A stretch of DNA of 64,000 nt, taken from Streptomyces sp. NBC_00273 (GTDB lineage: Bacteria; Actinomycetota; Actinomycetes; Streptomycetales; Streptomycetaceae). Both the position numbers and the translations under genes were made by a program. Of the stretch, positions 17,290 to 26,708 are shown in pieces; position 1 is the first letter of the stretch, and each line of letters starts with the position of its first letter. Location of the stretch: positions 7,696,001 through 7,760,000 of the forward strand of contig NZ_CP108067.1 of NCBI RefSeq assembly GCF_036178145.1. The letters run 5' to 3'. The notes under the pieces were generated by a model. It worked only from the letters and a program-made list of their open reading frames with translations, was not told the origin of the DNA and ran no database searches.

Positions 17290-18462
17290 ATGACTGACCG
17301 CGCCCCGCAGCCGGTGGACCGACAGCTGCCCACCGAGGAGTCCCGGGACCTCCTCGCCCTCGTACGTGAGATCGCGCAGCGGGAGATCCGCCCCAAGGCA
17401 GCCGAGGAGGAAGACTCCGGCCGGTTCCCGCGGGAGGTCTTCACCCTGCTCTCCGAGGCGGGCCTGCTCGGCCTTCCCTACCCCGGGGAGTTCGGCGGCG
17501 GCGAGCAGCCGTACGAGGTCTACCTCCAGGTCCTGGAGGAGCTGGCCGCGGCCCGCCTGACCGTCGGCCTCGGCGTCAGCGTGCACTCCCTGGCCTGCCA
17601 CGGCCTCGGTGGCTACGGCACCAAGGAGCAGCAGAGCGCCCACCTGCCCGCGATGCTCGGCGGCGGCCTGCTGGGCGCCTACTGCCTCTCCGAGCCGGCC
17701 GCCGGCTCCGACGCCGCCTCGCTCACCACCAAGGCGGTGCGGGACGGCGACGACTGGATCATCACCGGCACCAAGGCCTGGATCACCCACGGCGGGGTCG
17801 CCGACTTCTACACCGTCCTCGCGCGCACCGGCGCCGACGGGCCCAAGGGCATCACGGCCTTCCTGGTCCCCGGGGACGCGGAGGGCCTGACCGCGGCCGT
17901 GCCCGAGAAGAAGATGGGCATGAAGGGTTCGCCCACCGCCCAGCTGCACTTCGACGGCGTACGGGTCCCCGACGCCCGCCGCATCGGCGAGGAGGGGCAG
18001 GGCTTCAGCATCGCCCTGGCCGCACTGGACGCCGGGCGCCTGGGCATCGCCGCCTGCGCCATCGGCGTCGCCCAGGCCGCACTGGACGAGGCCCTGACGT
18101 ACGCACTGGACCGCAAGCAGTTCGGGCACCCGATCGCGGACTTCCAGGGGCTGCGCTTCATGCTGGCCGACATGGCCACCAAGATCGAGGCGGGCCGGGC
18201 GCTCTACCTCGCGGCGGCGCGGCTGCGCGACGCGGGCAAGCCGTTCTCCCGCCAGGCGGCCATGGCCAAGCTGTTCTGCACGGACGCGGCGATGGCCGTC
18301 ACCACGGACGCGGTGCAGGTCCTCGGCGGGTACGGCTACACGGCGGACTTCCCCGTCGAGCGGCTGATGCGGGAGGCGAAGGTGCTCCAGATCGTCGAGG
18401 GCACCAACCAGATCCAGCGCATGGTCATCGCCCGCCACCTGGCGGGCCCGGAGACGCGCTGA
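17290..18462 (+). CDS. Acyl-CoA dehydrogenase
   Basis: A 390-residue flavoprotein of beta-oxidation type. AYCLSEPAAGSDAASL binds FAD and substrate, DRKQFGHPIADFQGLRFMLADM is the signature helix, and VQVLGGYGYTADFPVERLMREAK and IVEGTNQIQRMVIAR close the active site. Glu370 of EGTNQIQ is in the position of the catalytic base. The ATG at 17290 has GGGAGGAG upstream; the preceding in-frame GTG/ATG codons add a proline-rich segment without family features. Chain-length specificity cannot be read from the sequence. Confidence 0.92.
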   Translation: MTDRAPQPVDRQLPTEESRDLLALVREIAQREIRPKAAEEEDSGRFPREVFTLLSEAGLLGLPYPGEFGGGEQPYEVYLQVLEELAAARLTVGLGVSVHSLACHGLGGYGTKEQQSAHLPAMLGGGLLGAYCLSEPAAGSDAASLTTKAVRDGDDWIITGTKAWITHGGVADFYTVLARTGADGPKGITAFLVPGDAEGLTAAVPEKKMGMKGSPTAQLHFDGVRVPDARRIGEEGQGFSIALAALDAGRLGIAACAIGVAQAALDEALTYALDRKQFGHPIADFQGLRFMLADMATKIEAGRALYLAAARLRDAGKPFSRQAAMAKLFCTDAAMAVTTDAVQVLGGYGYTADFPVERLMREAKVLQIVEGTNQIQRMVIARHLAGPETR

Positions 18463-18468
18463 CCGCGG

Positions 18469-18699
18469 TCAGTACAGCCCGCTGCTGGTGGTGGGCCATA
18501 CCGGGGAGGACGTGAGCCGCGACCACTCCGGGTCGCGCCGGCCGGGCAGCGTCCGGCCGGCATCCGCCCACCGTGCCAGCAGATCGCGGTAGATCGGCGT
18601 ATCCGGCACCTGCTGCGCCTGCTCACGCGGACGCTGAACCGATTCTTCGAGACCCGGCGCCACCAGTCGACGCCTTCGGCCCGTTGAAGACTGAAGCAT
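18469..18699 (-). CDS. Small conserved-looking hypothetical protein
   Basis: A 76-residue frame with a basic start (MLQSSTGRRRRLV) and a compact central segment VPDTPIYRDLLARWADAGRTLPGRRDPEWSRL. It lacks membrane segments and recognisable domains. ATG 18699 has a GAGG ribosome site seven bases upstream; an alternative ATG lies at 18705. Its stop is only seven bases from the acyl-CoA dehydrogenase stop on the other strand. I do not recognise the family. Confidence 0.5.
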   Translation of the reverse strand: MLQSSTGRRRRLVAPGLEESVQRPREQAQQVPDTPIYRDLLARWADAGRTLPGRRDPEWSRLTSSPVWPTTSSGLY

Positions 18700-18875
18700 G
18701 GTCATACCTCGCCAACGCGGAACCGAAGGGCCGGGTAATCGCCCCCGGGGTGCGCCCATCCGTTCGAGGTGTCGCCGGGGGCGGGGCGGGGCGGCCGAAC
18801 GGCGCTTTCGACGTCCGGCCGCCGATCGGCACCGATCGACGGGCCCGCCGACCTCCGGTCGGCGGGCCCGCACCG

Positions 18876-19355
18876 TCAACGCACGCCCGCCAGCTGGTCC
18901 AGCTCCGCGCCGATCGCTCCCCGCAGCTCGTCATGCTGCGGACCGAGTGCGAACGTGCCGTCGCTCCAACTCTTGCGCGGATACAGCCAGACGGGCCTGC
19001 CCACGAGATCGGCCGGCTCCCACTCGAAACGCGGCCACACGTGCGCGTGCAGGAAGCCGTCGGTGTTGCCGAGGATCTCCAGGTTCACGCGGCGGAAAGC
19101 CGGGTCCAGACGCCGGCACGCCCGCTCGACTGCTTCCCCCAGCCGATCCATGTCGGACAAGAAGGCCAACCGCCGTGCCCTCGGCAGGTCCGACAGCCGT
19201 TGCACGGCTGGGTCATCCGTCAGGAGCACCGAGTATCCGGGCAGGAACTGGACGTCCCCGATCACCGCGAAACCCGCCTCGAGGCGCCTGAGCACGGAGG
19301 GGTTCTCTCCCCGCAGCGCACTTCCGATCCGGTCCGTCTGCCAGTCATCACTCAT
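18876..19355 (-). CDS. HIT-like (histidine triad) protein
   Basis: A 159-residue protein with DVQFLPGYSVLLTD near residue 34 and NTDGFLHAHVWPRFEWEP near residue 97. HAHVWPR is a histidine-triad-like motif, and the preceding strand layout fits HIT nucleotide hydrolases and transferases. Only two of the usual three histidines are seen, so activity is uncertain. The ATG at 19355 lies seven bases after a TAGCCT -10 box (19363-19368, opposite strand), indicating a leaderless transcript. Confidence 0.72.
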   Translation of the reverse strand: MSDDWQTDRIGSALRGENPSVLRRLEAGFAVIGDVQFLPGYSVLLTDDPAVQRLSDLPRARRLAFLSDMDRLGEAVERACRRLDPAFRRVNLEILGNTDGFLHAHVWPRFEWEPADLVGRPVWLYPRKSWSDGTFALGPQHDELRGAIGAELDQLAGVR

Positions 19356-19443
19356 GACTGCGAGGCTACACACCAAGATCACCGTGAAAACCCGCCGCGG
19401 GGTCGGGTGGGCGGGATCGGGCCCCTGGGGCGGGGGTCGGGGC

Positions 19444-19516
19444 GGGGCGGGGTCGGATCGTTGAGCCGGGGCTTCGGGGCGGGCGCCGGGGTCGGGGCGG
19501 GGTCGGATCGTTGAGC
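19444..19516. repeat. Direct repeat pair in the 19356-19804 gap
   Basis: A 23-base G-rich unit containing GGTCGGATCGTTGAGC occurs at 19444-19466 and again at 19494-19516. Nearby, CGGCTCCCGCCCCCCG is repeated at about 19568 and 19603. The gap holds no supported gene. The repeats may come from slippage, or may fold as G-rich DNA. Confidence 0.5.
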
Positions 19517-19804
19517 GGTGGCGTCGGGTGTGCGGAAACCCCATGTGCATCCCTGATGCCGCCCACTCGGCTCCCGCCCCCCGAAGCCCCCGCCCCGCCC
19601 GCCCGGCTCCCGCCCCCCGGGAGGCCGCGGCATGGCGCGCCGGTCTGTCAGAGCGTGCCAGAAGGGTGGTCCCGAGACTGGTTTCTGACGTACCGTCATA
19701 TCCGCTCGAGCAGTCCCGCCCCGTCCCCCTCGCCACCCCCCTGCTCCCCCCCTGCTCCCCCCTTGCCCCCGCCGATCCGAAGCCGTCCGTCCAGGAGGTT
19801 CGTC

Positions 19805-20938
19805 ATGCCCGCCGACCGGCCCGTCGCGCTCGATGAATACCCCATCCACCAGGCGCCCTTGTCGATGAAGCACGTCGTCAGCGGTGACCGCAACGCCTAC
19901 GACCGGTGCATCTTCCACGTCTTCGACCACGCCGGCCGCGCCGTCCTGATCCTCGGCCTCGGCGTGTATCCCAACGCCGGGGTCATCGACGCCTATGCCA
20001 CCCTCCGCATCGGCGACGAGCTGCTCGCCGTCCGGGCCTCCGACGCCCTCACCGACGACCGGATGAACCTCTCGGTGGGGCCCCTGTCCATCACCGTCGA
20101 CGTACCGCTCAAGCGGCTCACGCTGCGCTGCGCCGCCGATCCGGCAGACCCGCACGGGCTCTCGTACGACATCACCTGGACCGCCGAGTTCCCCGCCGTC
20201 TGGGAGCCGCACCACGTCCAGCGGCGCGGCGACCGCCTCATGCTCGAAGGCCGCCGCTTCGTGCAGGCCGGCCAGGTCGCCGGAACCATCCGGGCCAAGG
20301 GGGAGGAGTTCACCCTCAGGTCGGGGGAGTGGACCGGCACCCGTGACCGGAGTTGGGGCGTGCGGCCGATCCCCGGCGAGGAGGGGGGCCGCGCGGCCGA
20401 CGAGTACCGCCCCGAGGGCTTCCACTGGCTGTGGATCCCGGTCCGTTTCGAGGACCGCTTCGTCATGGTCATCGCCCAGGAGGACGCCGACGGCCACCGC
20501 ACCCTGAACGAGGCCGTGCAGGTCTTCCCCGAGGGCAGCGGACGCCACGACGTCCAACTCGGCTGGCCGCACACGGAGATCCGCTACCGGCCCGGCAGCC
20601 GGCACCCCGAGCGGGCCGTTGTGCACCTCACCGACCCCTCCCGCAAGCCCCTCGAACTGGGCGTGGAGATCCTCAACTCGTCCCCGCTCGCCGTCGGCGC
20701 CGGCTACCCTCCCGCCGCTGACTGGCAGCACGGCACCTGGCAGGGCCGCGGCTGGAGCGACCGCCGCGTCTACGACCTCTCCGACCCCGCGGCCCACCCG
20801 ATGGCCGCCTTCGGAGTGACCGACCACTCGGCCCGCTTCACCCTCGACGGGCAGATCGGCCACGGCATCTTCGAACACGGCAGCTTCGGTCGCCATGACC
20901 CGAGCGGTTTCGCCGACTACTCCTCCGTCGCCCAGTAG
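19805..20938 (+). CDS. SWGVRP-motif beta-rich protein of unknown function
   Basis: A 377-residue soluble protein rich in beta strands. GTRDRSWGVRPI near residue 180 and FHWLWIPVRFEDRFVMVI after it are the hallmark of a family (the DUF7064/7065-type, CrtC/lipocalin-like fold, from memory) that often lies beside aminoglycoside-phosphotransferase-like genes in actinobacteria. Here the next gene is exactly such a protein, 15 bases downstream. A role on a lipid or hydrophobic substrate is inferred from the fold only. ATG 19805 follows an AGGAGG site. Confidence 0.7.
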   Translation: MPADRPVALDEYPIHQAPLSMKHVVSGDRNAYDRCIFHVFDHAGRAVLILGLGVYPNAGVIDAYATLRIGDELLAVRASDALTDDRMNLSVGPLSITVDVPLKRLTLRCAADPADPHGLSYDITWTAEFPAVWEPHHVQRRGDRLMLEGRRFVQAGQVAGTIRAKGEEFTLRSGEWTGTRDRSWGVRPIPGEEGGRAADEYRPEGFHWLWIPVRFEDRFVMVIAQEDADGHRTLNEAVQVFPEGSGRHDVQLGWPHTEIRYRPGSRHPERAVVHLTDPSRKPLELGVEILNSSPLAVGAGYPPAADWQHGTWQGRGWSDRRVYDLSDPAAHPMAAFGVTDHSARFTLDGQIGHGIFEHGSFGRHDPSGFADYSSVAQ

Positions 20939-20953
20939 GAAAGGGGATCGACC

Positions 20954-22045
20954 ATGGCCACCGCACCACGACCGCGCACCTCCACCCGGGAGCCCGAGGA
21001 GCTCGGCCGCCGCCTCGCCGCCTGGTTGGACGCCAGGCTCCCCGGCGCGCGGGTCACGGGCGTCTCGGTCCCCGGATCCAACGGGATGTCCAGCGAGACC
21101 CTGCTCTTCGACATAGAGCACCCCGACACCCCGCTGCGCGCCTGCGCGCTGCGGCTCGCCGCCGACCCGGCCGCCTACACCGTCTTCCCGACGTACGACA
21201 TGTCGCGCCAGCACCGCGTGATGAGCCTGGTCGCCCAGCACACGGACCTGCCCGTACCGCACGTGCAGTGGCTGGAGGAGGACCCGGGGCCGCTGGGGGC
21301 GCCGTTCTTCGTGATGGCCCGTGCGGAGGGCCGGGTCCCGCCCGACGTCATGCCCTACACGTACGAGGGCAACTGGCTGCACGCCGCCACCGACGCCGAG
21401 CGCGCCGCCCTCCAGGAGGCGAGCATCTCGCTGCTGGCCCGGCTGCACGACCAGTTCCCCTCCAAGGAGGCGGAGTTCCTCCTCCCCGACGGTGAGGGCA
21501 CGCCGCTGCGCCGGCACGTGGACGCCCAACGCGCCTACTACTCATGGGTGGTGGGCGGGCTCGCGCCGTCCCCGCTCATCGAGCGGGCGTTCGCCCGGCT
21601 GGAAGAGCTGTGGCCGCAGGACGAGGGCCCCGCCGTCCTCAACTGGGGCGACGCCCGCATCGGCAACGTCATCTACGACGGCTTCACGCCGGTGGCCGTA
21701 CTGGACTGGGAGATGGCGGCGTACGCCCCGCGCGAGGTGGACCTCGGCTGGACCGTCTACCTGCACCGGTTCTTCCAGGACCTCACGGTCGGCTTCGGTC
21801 AGCCCGGCCTGCCGGACTTCCTGCGCCGCGAGGACCTGGAGCGCCGGTACGCCGAGCTCACCGGCCACACCCCGCGGGACATGGAGTTCCACACCCTCTA
21901 CGCGGCCCTGCGGCACGGGATCGTGATGCTCCGCATCGCCTACCGGCAGGCCCACTTCGGGGAGGTCGAGGTCCCGGCGGACCCGGACGGCCTGATCCTG
22001 CACCACGCCAGCCTGGCCGCCATGGTGCAGGGAACGTACTGGTAG
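20954..22045 (+). CDS. APH-family phosphotransferase (ACAD11-like kinase domain)
   Basis: A 363-residue kinase-fold protein. The catalytic loop reads LNWGDARIGNVIYDG, with Asp and Asn in the expected places, and the metal-binding Asp is in VAVLDWEMAAYAPREVDLGW. An Asn-Trp pair replaces the His of the usual HGD motif, as is common in the acyl-CoA-linked branch of the family. It follows the SWGVRP protein by 15 bases and is probably in its operon. A hydroxyacyl or similar small-molecule substrate is likely, but not shown. Confidence 0.8.
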   Translation: MATAPRPRTSTREPEELGRRLAAWLDARLPGARVTGVSVPGSNGMSSETLLFDIEHPDTPLRACALRLAADPAAYTVFPTYDMSRQHRVMSLVAQHTDLPVPHVQWLEEDPGPLGAPFFVMARAEGRVPPDVMPYTYEGNWLHAATDAERAALQEASISLLARLHDQFPSKEAEFLLPDGEGTPLRRHVDAQRAYYSWVVGGLAPSPLIERAFARLEELWPQDEGPAVLNWGDARIGNVIYDGFTPVAVLDWEMAAYAPREVDLGWTVYLHRFFQDLTVGFGQPGLPDFLRREDLERRYAELTGHTPRDMEFHTLYAALRHGIVMLRIAYRQAHFGEVEVPADPDGLILHHASLAAMVQGTYW

Positions 22046-22054
22046 GGGAGCGGA

Positions 22055-22070
22055 GCGGCCGTCAGGCCGC
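22055..22070. terminator. Compact hairpin at the convergent junction
   Basis: GCGGCC-GTCA-GGCCGC spans 22055-22070. Its loop contains the stop codon of the minus-strand gene ending at 22062, and the plus-strand gene stops ten bases before it. Confidence 0.4.
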
Positions 22071-22541
22071 CTGCGCGTGCTGCTGCCGCGTCTGCGCCTG
22101 CGGCCGCGGCAGCACGGGGCTCACCACGCGGATCGGGCGCGAGCCCGGACCGCCGACGTGCGAGAAGGGCTGGGTCCGCCAGTCCAGACCCTGGGGCAGG
22201 GTCGACAGGACGACGGGTTCGAGCTCCTGCGCCTCCACCGGCTGGATCATGCCGACGGTGGGCAGGGCGTCGCTCGCGGGCCGGCCGGTGCCCGCGCACA
22301 CGGTGAGGCCGAAGGGGTTCCAGGGGGTCAGGCAGAGGGCGTGCTGCGGCAGGTACTCCTCGTCCGCGACGAGGGCGATCGACTGGCCGCAGTCGGGGCA
22401 GATCGCGTGGTGGATCTCGAACCCCTCGATCTCGTCGAGGTAATCGCCGTCCCCGCCGTCGTCCGGGTAGGTACCGTCCCCGGAATCGAGCGGTTCCAGG
22501 GGCTCCGGTTCGGTGCGACCGGCGCGCTTGGTGTTCAGCAT
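22062..22541 (-). CDS. Conserved-looking hypothetical with a CxxC motif
   Basis: A 159-residue acidic protein. The first 45 residues are rich in Asp, Glu and Gly, followed by IHHAICPDCGQSIALV and, later, ALCLTPWNPFGLTVCAG, so four cysteines could make a zinc ribbon. The C-terminus is rich in Gln and Arg. I do not recognise the family. ATG 22541 has AAGGGGGAG eight bases upstream, a strong ribosome site. Confidence 0.62.
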   Translation of the reverse strand: MLNTKRAGRTEPEPLEPLDSGDGTYPDDGGDGDYLDEIEGFEIHHAICPDCGQSIALVADEEYLPQHALCLTPWNPFGLTVCAGTGRPASDALPTVGMIQPVEAQELEPVVLSTLPQGLDWRTQPFSHVGGPGSRPIRVVSPVLPRPQAQTRQQHAQAA

Positions 22542-22749
22542 GGATGTACTCCCCCTTGGGTGGGCCGGGCGGGCAGGTTCTTCGGCCTCGGCCACAGCAA
22601 CCAATTCCCGTCGAGCGTCACGAGTAACCACAACAGACAGGCCTCCACCTGCATACCCCTGTGGCCTTGGTCACATGCCTGCCGCAGATGCCTCCAGTGG
22701 GCGGACAGCACTGGGCCTGGAGCGCCCTTGGGCCGTAAGTTGAGCGGCT

Positions 22750-23199
22750 ATGAGCGCAATGGAGGAGCTGGACCGCCAGATCGTTGATCTGCTCGTGCGG
22801 GACGGGCGGATGAGCTACACGGATCTGGGCAAGGCCACGGGACTGTCCACGTCGGCAGTCCATCAGCGAGTACGACGTCTGGAGCAGCGCGGGGTCATCC
22901 GAGGCTATGCGGCCGTGGTCGATCCGGAGGCCGTCGGCCTGCCGCTGACCGCGTTCATCTCGGTCAAGCCCTTCGATCCGAGCGCCCCGGACGACATCGC
23001 CGACCGGCTGGCCGGCGTCCCCGAGATCGAGGCCTGTCACAGCGTCGCGGGCGACGAGAACTACATCCTCAAGGTGCGCGTCGCGACGCCGCTGGAACTG
23101 GAAGACCTCCTGGGCCGCCTGCGCGCCCTCGCCCACGTCTCGACGCGCACGACGGTCGTGCTGTCCACCCCGTACGAGGCGCGCCCGCCCCGCGTCTGA
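22750..23199 (+). CDS. Lrp/AsnC-family transcriptional regulator
   Basis: A 149-residue protein with an N-terminal winged helix (ELDRQIVDLLVRDGRMSYTDLGKATGLSTSAVHQRVRRLEQRG, read by its core TGLSTSAVHQRVRRLE) and a C-terminal RAM domain containing GDENYILKVRVATPLELEDLL. The latter senses amino acids or related effectors in this family. It precedes an amidohydrolase by 62 bases on the same strand. A TAAGTT box lies eight bases before the ATG. Confidence 0.9.
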   Translation: MSAMEELDRQIVDLLVRDGRMSYTDLGKATGLSTSAVHQRVRRLEQRGVIRGYAAVVDPEAVGLPLTAFISVKPFDPSAPDDIADRLAGVPEIEACHSVAGDENYILKVRVATPLELEDLLGRLRALAHVSTRTTVVLSTPYEARPPRV

Positions 23200-23261
23200 C
23201 CCGCGCCCGAGCGGGGACCCGGTGGTCGGGCCGGGGTGGGCGACGCGGGACACTGGTCGGC

Positions 23262-24890
23262 ATGACTGACCGCACCGCCCACTCCGCCGACGCCGCCGGA
23301 GCACCGACCCGGACCGTTCTCCTCCGCGGGGGCGAGGTGCACAGCCCCGCCGACCCCTTCGCCACCGCGATGGTCGTCGAGCGCGGCCGCATCGCCTGGG
23401 TCGGCTCCGAGGGTGCCGCCGACGCCTTCGCGCAGGGCGTGGACGAGGTCGTCGACCTCGGCGGCGCGCTCGTGACGCCGGCGTTCACCGACGCCCACGT
23501 CCACACCACCTCCGCGGGCCTGGCCCTCACCGGTCTGGACCTGACCGGGGCGCGCACGCTGTCCGCCGCGCTGGACCTCGTACGCGCGTACGCCGCGAGC
23601 CGTCCGGCCGACCGGGTGCTCCTCGGGCACGGCTGGGACGCCGCGCGCTGGCCCGAGCGCCGGGCCCCGCACCGTGCCGAGCTCGACGAGGCCACCGGCG
23701 GCCGCCCGCTCTACCTCAGCCGCGTCGACGTGCACTCGGCCGTGGTCACCACCGCTCTGCTCGCCCTCGTCCCGGGGGTACGGCCCGACGGTGACCGGCC
23801 GCTGACCGCTGATGACCACCACGCCGTGCGGCGGGCCGCGCTGGCCGCCGTCACCCCCGCCCAGCGCGCCGAGGCACAGCGGGCCGCCCTCGACCGGGCC
23901 GCCTCCCTCGGGATCGGCTCCGTCCACGAGTGCGGCGGGCCCGAGATCTCCTCCGCCGAGGACTTCACGGGTCTGCTGGCCCTCGCTGCCGAGCGGCCGG
24001 GGCCGCGCGTGTTCGGGTACTGGGCCGACCGGGACCTCGCACTGGCCAAGGAGCTCGGGGCGGTCGGAGCCGCCGGCGACCTGTTCGTCGACGGCGCCCT
24101 CGGCTCGCACACGGCCTGCCTGCACGCCCCGTACGCGGACGCCGCGCACACCGGCACCGAGTACCTCGACGTGCACGCCGTCACCGAGCACGTGGCCGCC
24201 TGTACCGAGGAGGGTCTCCAGGCCGGGTTCCATGCCATCGGGGACGCTGCGATCACCGCGGTCGTCGAGGGCGTCCGGGCGGCCGCCGAGAAGGTCGGCC
24301 TGGCCCGGGTCCGCGCCGCCCGCCACCGGGTGGAGCACGCGGAGATGATGACCCCCGCCACCATCGCCGCCTTCGCGGAGCTGGGGCTGACCGCCTCCGT
24401 GCAGCCCGCGTTCGACGCGGCCTGGGGCGGCGAGGACGGGATGTACGCGGACCGGCTCGGCGTCGGGCGGGCCCGCACGCTCAACCCGTACGCGGCCATG
24501 CTCAAGGCCGGCGTCCCGCTGGCCTTCGGCTCGGACGCGCCCGTCACCCCGCTCGACCCGTGGGGCACCGTCCGCGCGGCCGCCTTCCACCGGACTTCCG
24601 AGCACCGGATCTCCGTACGGGCCGCCTTCACCGCTCACACGCGGGGCGGCTGGCGGGCGCTGGGCCGCGACGACGCGGGCGTCCTGGTCCCCGGCGCACC
24701 CGCCGACTACGCGGTCTGGCAGACGGGTGACCTGGTCGTCCAGGCCCCCGACGACCGGGTCGCCCGCTGGTCCACCGACCCCCGCTCGGGCACCCCCGGA
24801 CTGCCCGACCTGACCCCCGGATCCGCGCTGCCGGTGTGCCTCGCCACCGTCGTCGGCGGGCGGGAGGTATTCGTACGCCCACAGGGGTGA
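23262..24890 (+). CDS. Amidohydrolase family protein (YtcJ-like)
   Basis: A 542-residue metal-dependent hydrolase. FTDAHVHTTSAGLALTGLDL (near residue 74) supplies the HxH metal ligands. VDGALGSHTACL, GFHAIGDAAITAVVEGV, HRVEHAEMMTP and LAFGSDAPVTPLDPWG follow in the order seen in YtcJ-type enzymes. The substrate is unknown; exo-amide and formamide hydrolysis are known in the family. The ATG lies seven bases after GACACT (23249-23254), consistent with a leaderless transcript. Confidence 0.86.
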   Translation: MTDRTAHSADAAGAPTRTVLLRGGEVHSPADPFATAMVVERGRIAWVGSEGAADAFAQGVDEVVDLGGALVTPAFTDAHVHTTSAGLALTGLDLTGARTLSAALDLVRAYAASRPADRVLLGHGWDAARWPERRAPHRAELDEATGGRPLYLSRVDVHSAVVTTALLALVPGVRPDGDRPLTADDHHAVRRAALAAVTPAQRAEAQRAALDRAASLGIGSVHECGGPEISSAEDFTGLLALAAERPGPRVFGYWADRDLALAKELGAVGAAGDLFVDGALGSHTACLHAPYADAAHTGTEYLDVHAVTEHVAACTEEGLQAGFHAIGDAAITAVVEGVRAAAEKVGLARVRAARHRVEHAEMMTPATIAAFAELGLTASVQPAFDAAWGGEDGMYADRLGVGRARTLNPYAAMLKAGVPLAFGSDAPVTPLDPWGTVRAAAFHRTSEHRISVRAAFTAHTRGGWRALGRDDAGVLVPGAPADYAVWQTGDLVVQAPDDRVARWSTDPRSGTPGLPDLTPGSALPVCLATVVGGREVFVRPQG

Positions 24891-25194
24891 TCCGGTCGGC
24901 CTCGGTTCGGTACGGGCGGTCGGACCCGGATAGGTTCGGCCGGGTCCACCACTAGGAAGTCCGTGCCGGACGACTCCGTCTGCGCAGCGCGCCCGCGCCT
25001 CGGGGGCGAGGGAAGGTTTCGCCGGGCGGCGGGTGGCCCCGGTCGGGGTCCGCGGTCCAGTAGACAACGGTCACGGCGGCCCGCAGCCAGCGGGTGTCTG
25101 ACCGGCCCGAAGGACCGCGGGTCCCGGCCACTGTTCTAAAGTCATCCTCTGCGACCAGACGTACAGGACGTGCACGAGCACAAAAGGGGACTCA
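24891..25194. other. Intergenic region before ppm1
   Basis: No gene is supported here. TAAAGT near 25136 could be a -10 box for the downstream gene. No repeats or strong hairpins were noted. Confidence 0.4.
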
Positions 25195-26016
25195 GTGAGC
25201 GACGGCGGACAGCGGACCTACGGACCGCTCGGTACGGCCTTGGTGATCATTCCGACCTACAACGAGGCGGAGAACATCGGGCTGATCGTCGGGCGTGTGC
25301 GCGCGGCCGTGCCCGAGGCCCACATCCTCGTCGCGGACGACAACAGTCCGGACGGCACCGGCAAGCTCGCCGACGAGCTGGCGGCCGGCGACGACCACGT
25401 CCACGTGCTGCACCGCAAGGGCAAGGAGGGGCTGGGCGCCGCCTACCTGGCGGGCTTCGTCTGGGCCCTGGAGCAGGGCTACGGGGTGATCGTCGAAATG
25501 GATGCCGACGGCTCCCACCAGCCCGAGGAGCTGCCCCGCCTGCTGACCGCGCTGGCCGGCGCGGACCTGGTCCTGGGCTCCCGCTGGGTGCCGGGCGGGC
25601 GGGTGGTGAACTGGCCGAAGAGCCGGGAGTTCATCTCGCGCGGCGGTTCGACGTACTCCCGGCTGATGCTGAACCTCCCGATGCGGGACGTGACCGGCGG
25701 CTACCGGGCCTTCCGCCGGGAGACCCTGGAGGGGCTGGGGCTGGACGAGGTGGCCTCGGCGGGCTACTGCTTCCAGGTCGACCTGGCACGCAGGGCCGTG
25801 CAGAAGGGCTTCCGCGTGGTGGAGGTCCCGATCACGTTCGTCGAGCGTGAGTTCGGCGACAGCAAGATGAGCAAGGACATCCTGGTCGAGGCGCTGTGGC
25901 GGGTCACCCAGTGGGGCATCAAGGCCCAGGCTTCCAAGCTGCTGGGCAAGGACAGCGGTGCGGACGGCGGCAAGGACGGTGGCGCGCAGACCGGCAAGCC
26001 GGGAAGCGGAGCCTGA
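25195..26016 (+). CDS. ppm1: Polyprenol-phosphate mannosyltransferase (Ppm1-type, catalytic domain only)
   Basis: A 273-residue GT2 enzyme with VIIPTYNEAENIGLIVGRV near residue 16, VADDNSPDGTGKLADEL, and the DxD site EMDADGSHQPEELPRL near residue 101. It transfers mannose from GDP-mannose to polyprenyl phosphate, giving the donor for protein O-mannosylation and for glycolipids. The mycobacterial protein is often fused to a membrane domain; here only the catalytic part is present, with a glycine- and lysine-rich tail. The GTG start has AAAAGGGGA upstream. Confidence 0.9.
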   Translation: MSDGGQRTYGPLGTALVIIPTYNEAENIGLIVGRVRAAVPEAHILVADDNSPDGTGKLADELAAGDDHVHVLHRKGKEGLGAAYLAGFVWALEQGYGVIVEMDADGSHQPEELPRLLTALAGADLVLGSRWVPGGRVVNWPKSREFISRGGSTYSRLMLNLPMRDVTGGYRAFRRETLEGLGLDEVASAGYCFQVDLARRAVQKGFRVVEVPITFVEREFGDSKMSKDILVEALWRVTQWGIKAQASKLLGKDSGADGGKDGGAQTGKPGSGA

Positions 26017-26104
26017 CGGTCCGGCCGGGCCCGGGCACCCCTAGGGGATGTCCGGTACCTCCGGCTGAGGCCGCTTTTATGCGGCTCCAGGCACACTGGA
26101 TGGT

Positions 26105-26677
26105 ATGACGACCGGCATGTCCACGGCCCCTCGGCGGCGCTCGCCCGCCCGTACGTTCCTTCCCCTGGCGATCGCCGCCTGGCTGATCCTGGAGATCTGG
26201 CTGCTCACCGTGGTCGCGGACGTGGCCGGCGGACTCGCCGTGGCCGCGCTGCTCGCGGGCGGCATGGTCCTGGGCGCGGTGGTCATCAAGCGGGCGGGGC
26301 GGCGTGCCTTCAAGAACCTGGCGAGCACCTTCCAGCAGGCCCAGCAGGGGCAGCAGCCCGCTCCGCAGCAGCCCGGCCAGGGCAACGGCCTCACGATGCT
26401 GGCGGGCTTGCTCCTGATGCTGCCGGGCCTGATCTCCGACGTGGCGGGTCTGGTCCTGCTGCTGCCGCCCGTCCGGGCCTGGATCGGCCGCAGGGTGGCC
26501 CGTTCGCTGGAGCGGAAGATGGCCTCGGCCCCCGCCGACAGCTTCGGCGGCGCCTTCCAGCAGGCCCGTATCCACTACCCCGACGGCAAGGTCGTCCAGG
26601 GCGAGGTCATCCGCGAGGAGCGTCCCGGCCGGCAGGACGGCCCGGACGTCGCGTACCGCCCGCCGCTGACTCCATAA
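26105..26677 (+). CDS. fxsA: FxsA-family membrane protein
   Basis: A 190-residue protein with an FxsA core: two membrane helices around residues 17-58, then LLLMLPGLISDVAGLVLLLPPVRAWIGRRVAR, read here by its hallmark LPGLISDVAGLVLLLP. The E. coli homologue affects exclusion of phage T7 by the F plasmid; its cellular role is otherwise unknown. The N-terminal tail is basic and the C-terminal tail is soluble. The ATG is seven bases after CACACT (26092-26097), suggesting a leaderless mRNA. Confidence 0.85.
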   Translation: MTTGMSTAPRRRSPARTFLPLAIAAWLILEIWLLTVVADVAGGLAVAALLAGGMVLGAVVIKRAGRRAFKNLASTFQQAQQGQQPAPQQPGQGNGLTMLAGLLLMLPGLISDVAGLVLLLPPVRAWIGRRVARSLERKMASAPADSFGGAFQQARIHYPDGKVVQGEVIREERPGRQDGPDVAYRPPLTP

Positions 26678-26708
26678 GAAGAGCCGGGAGCGGGCCGAGT
26701 AAACGGAC

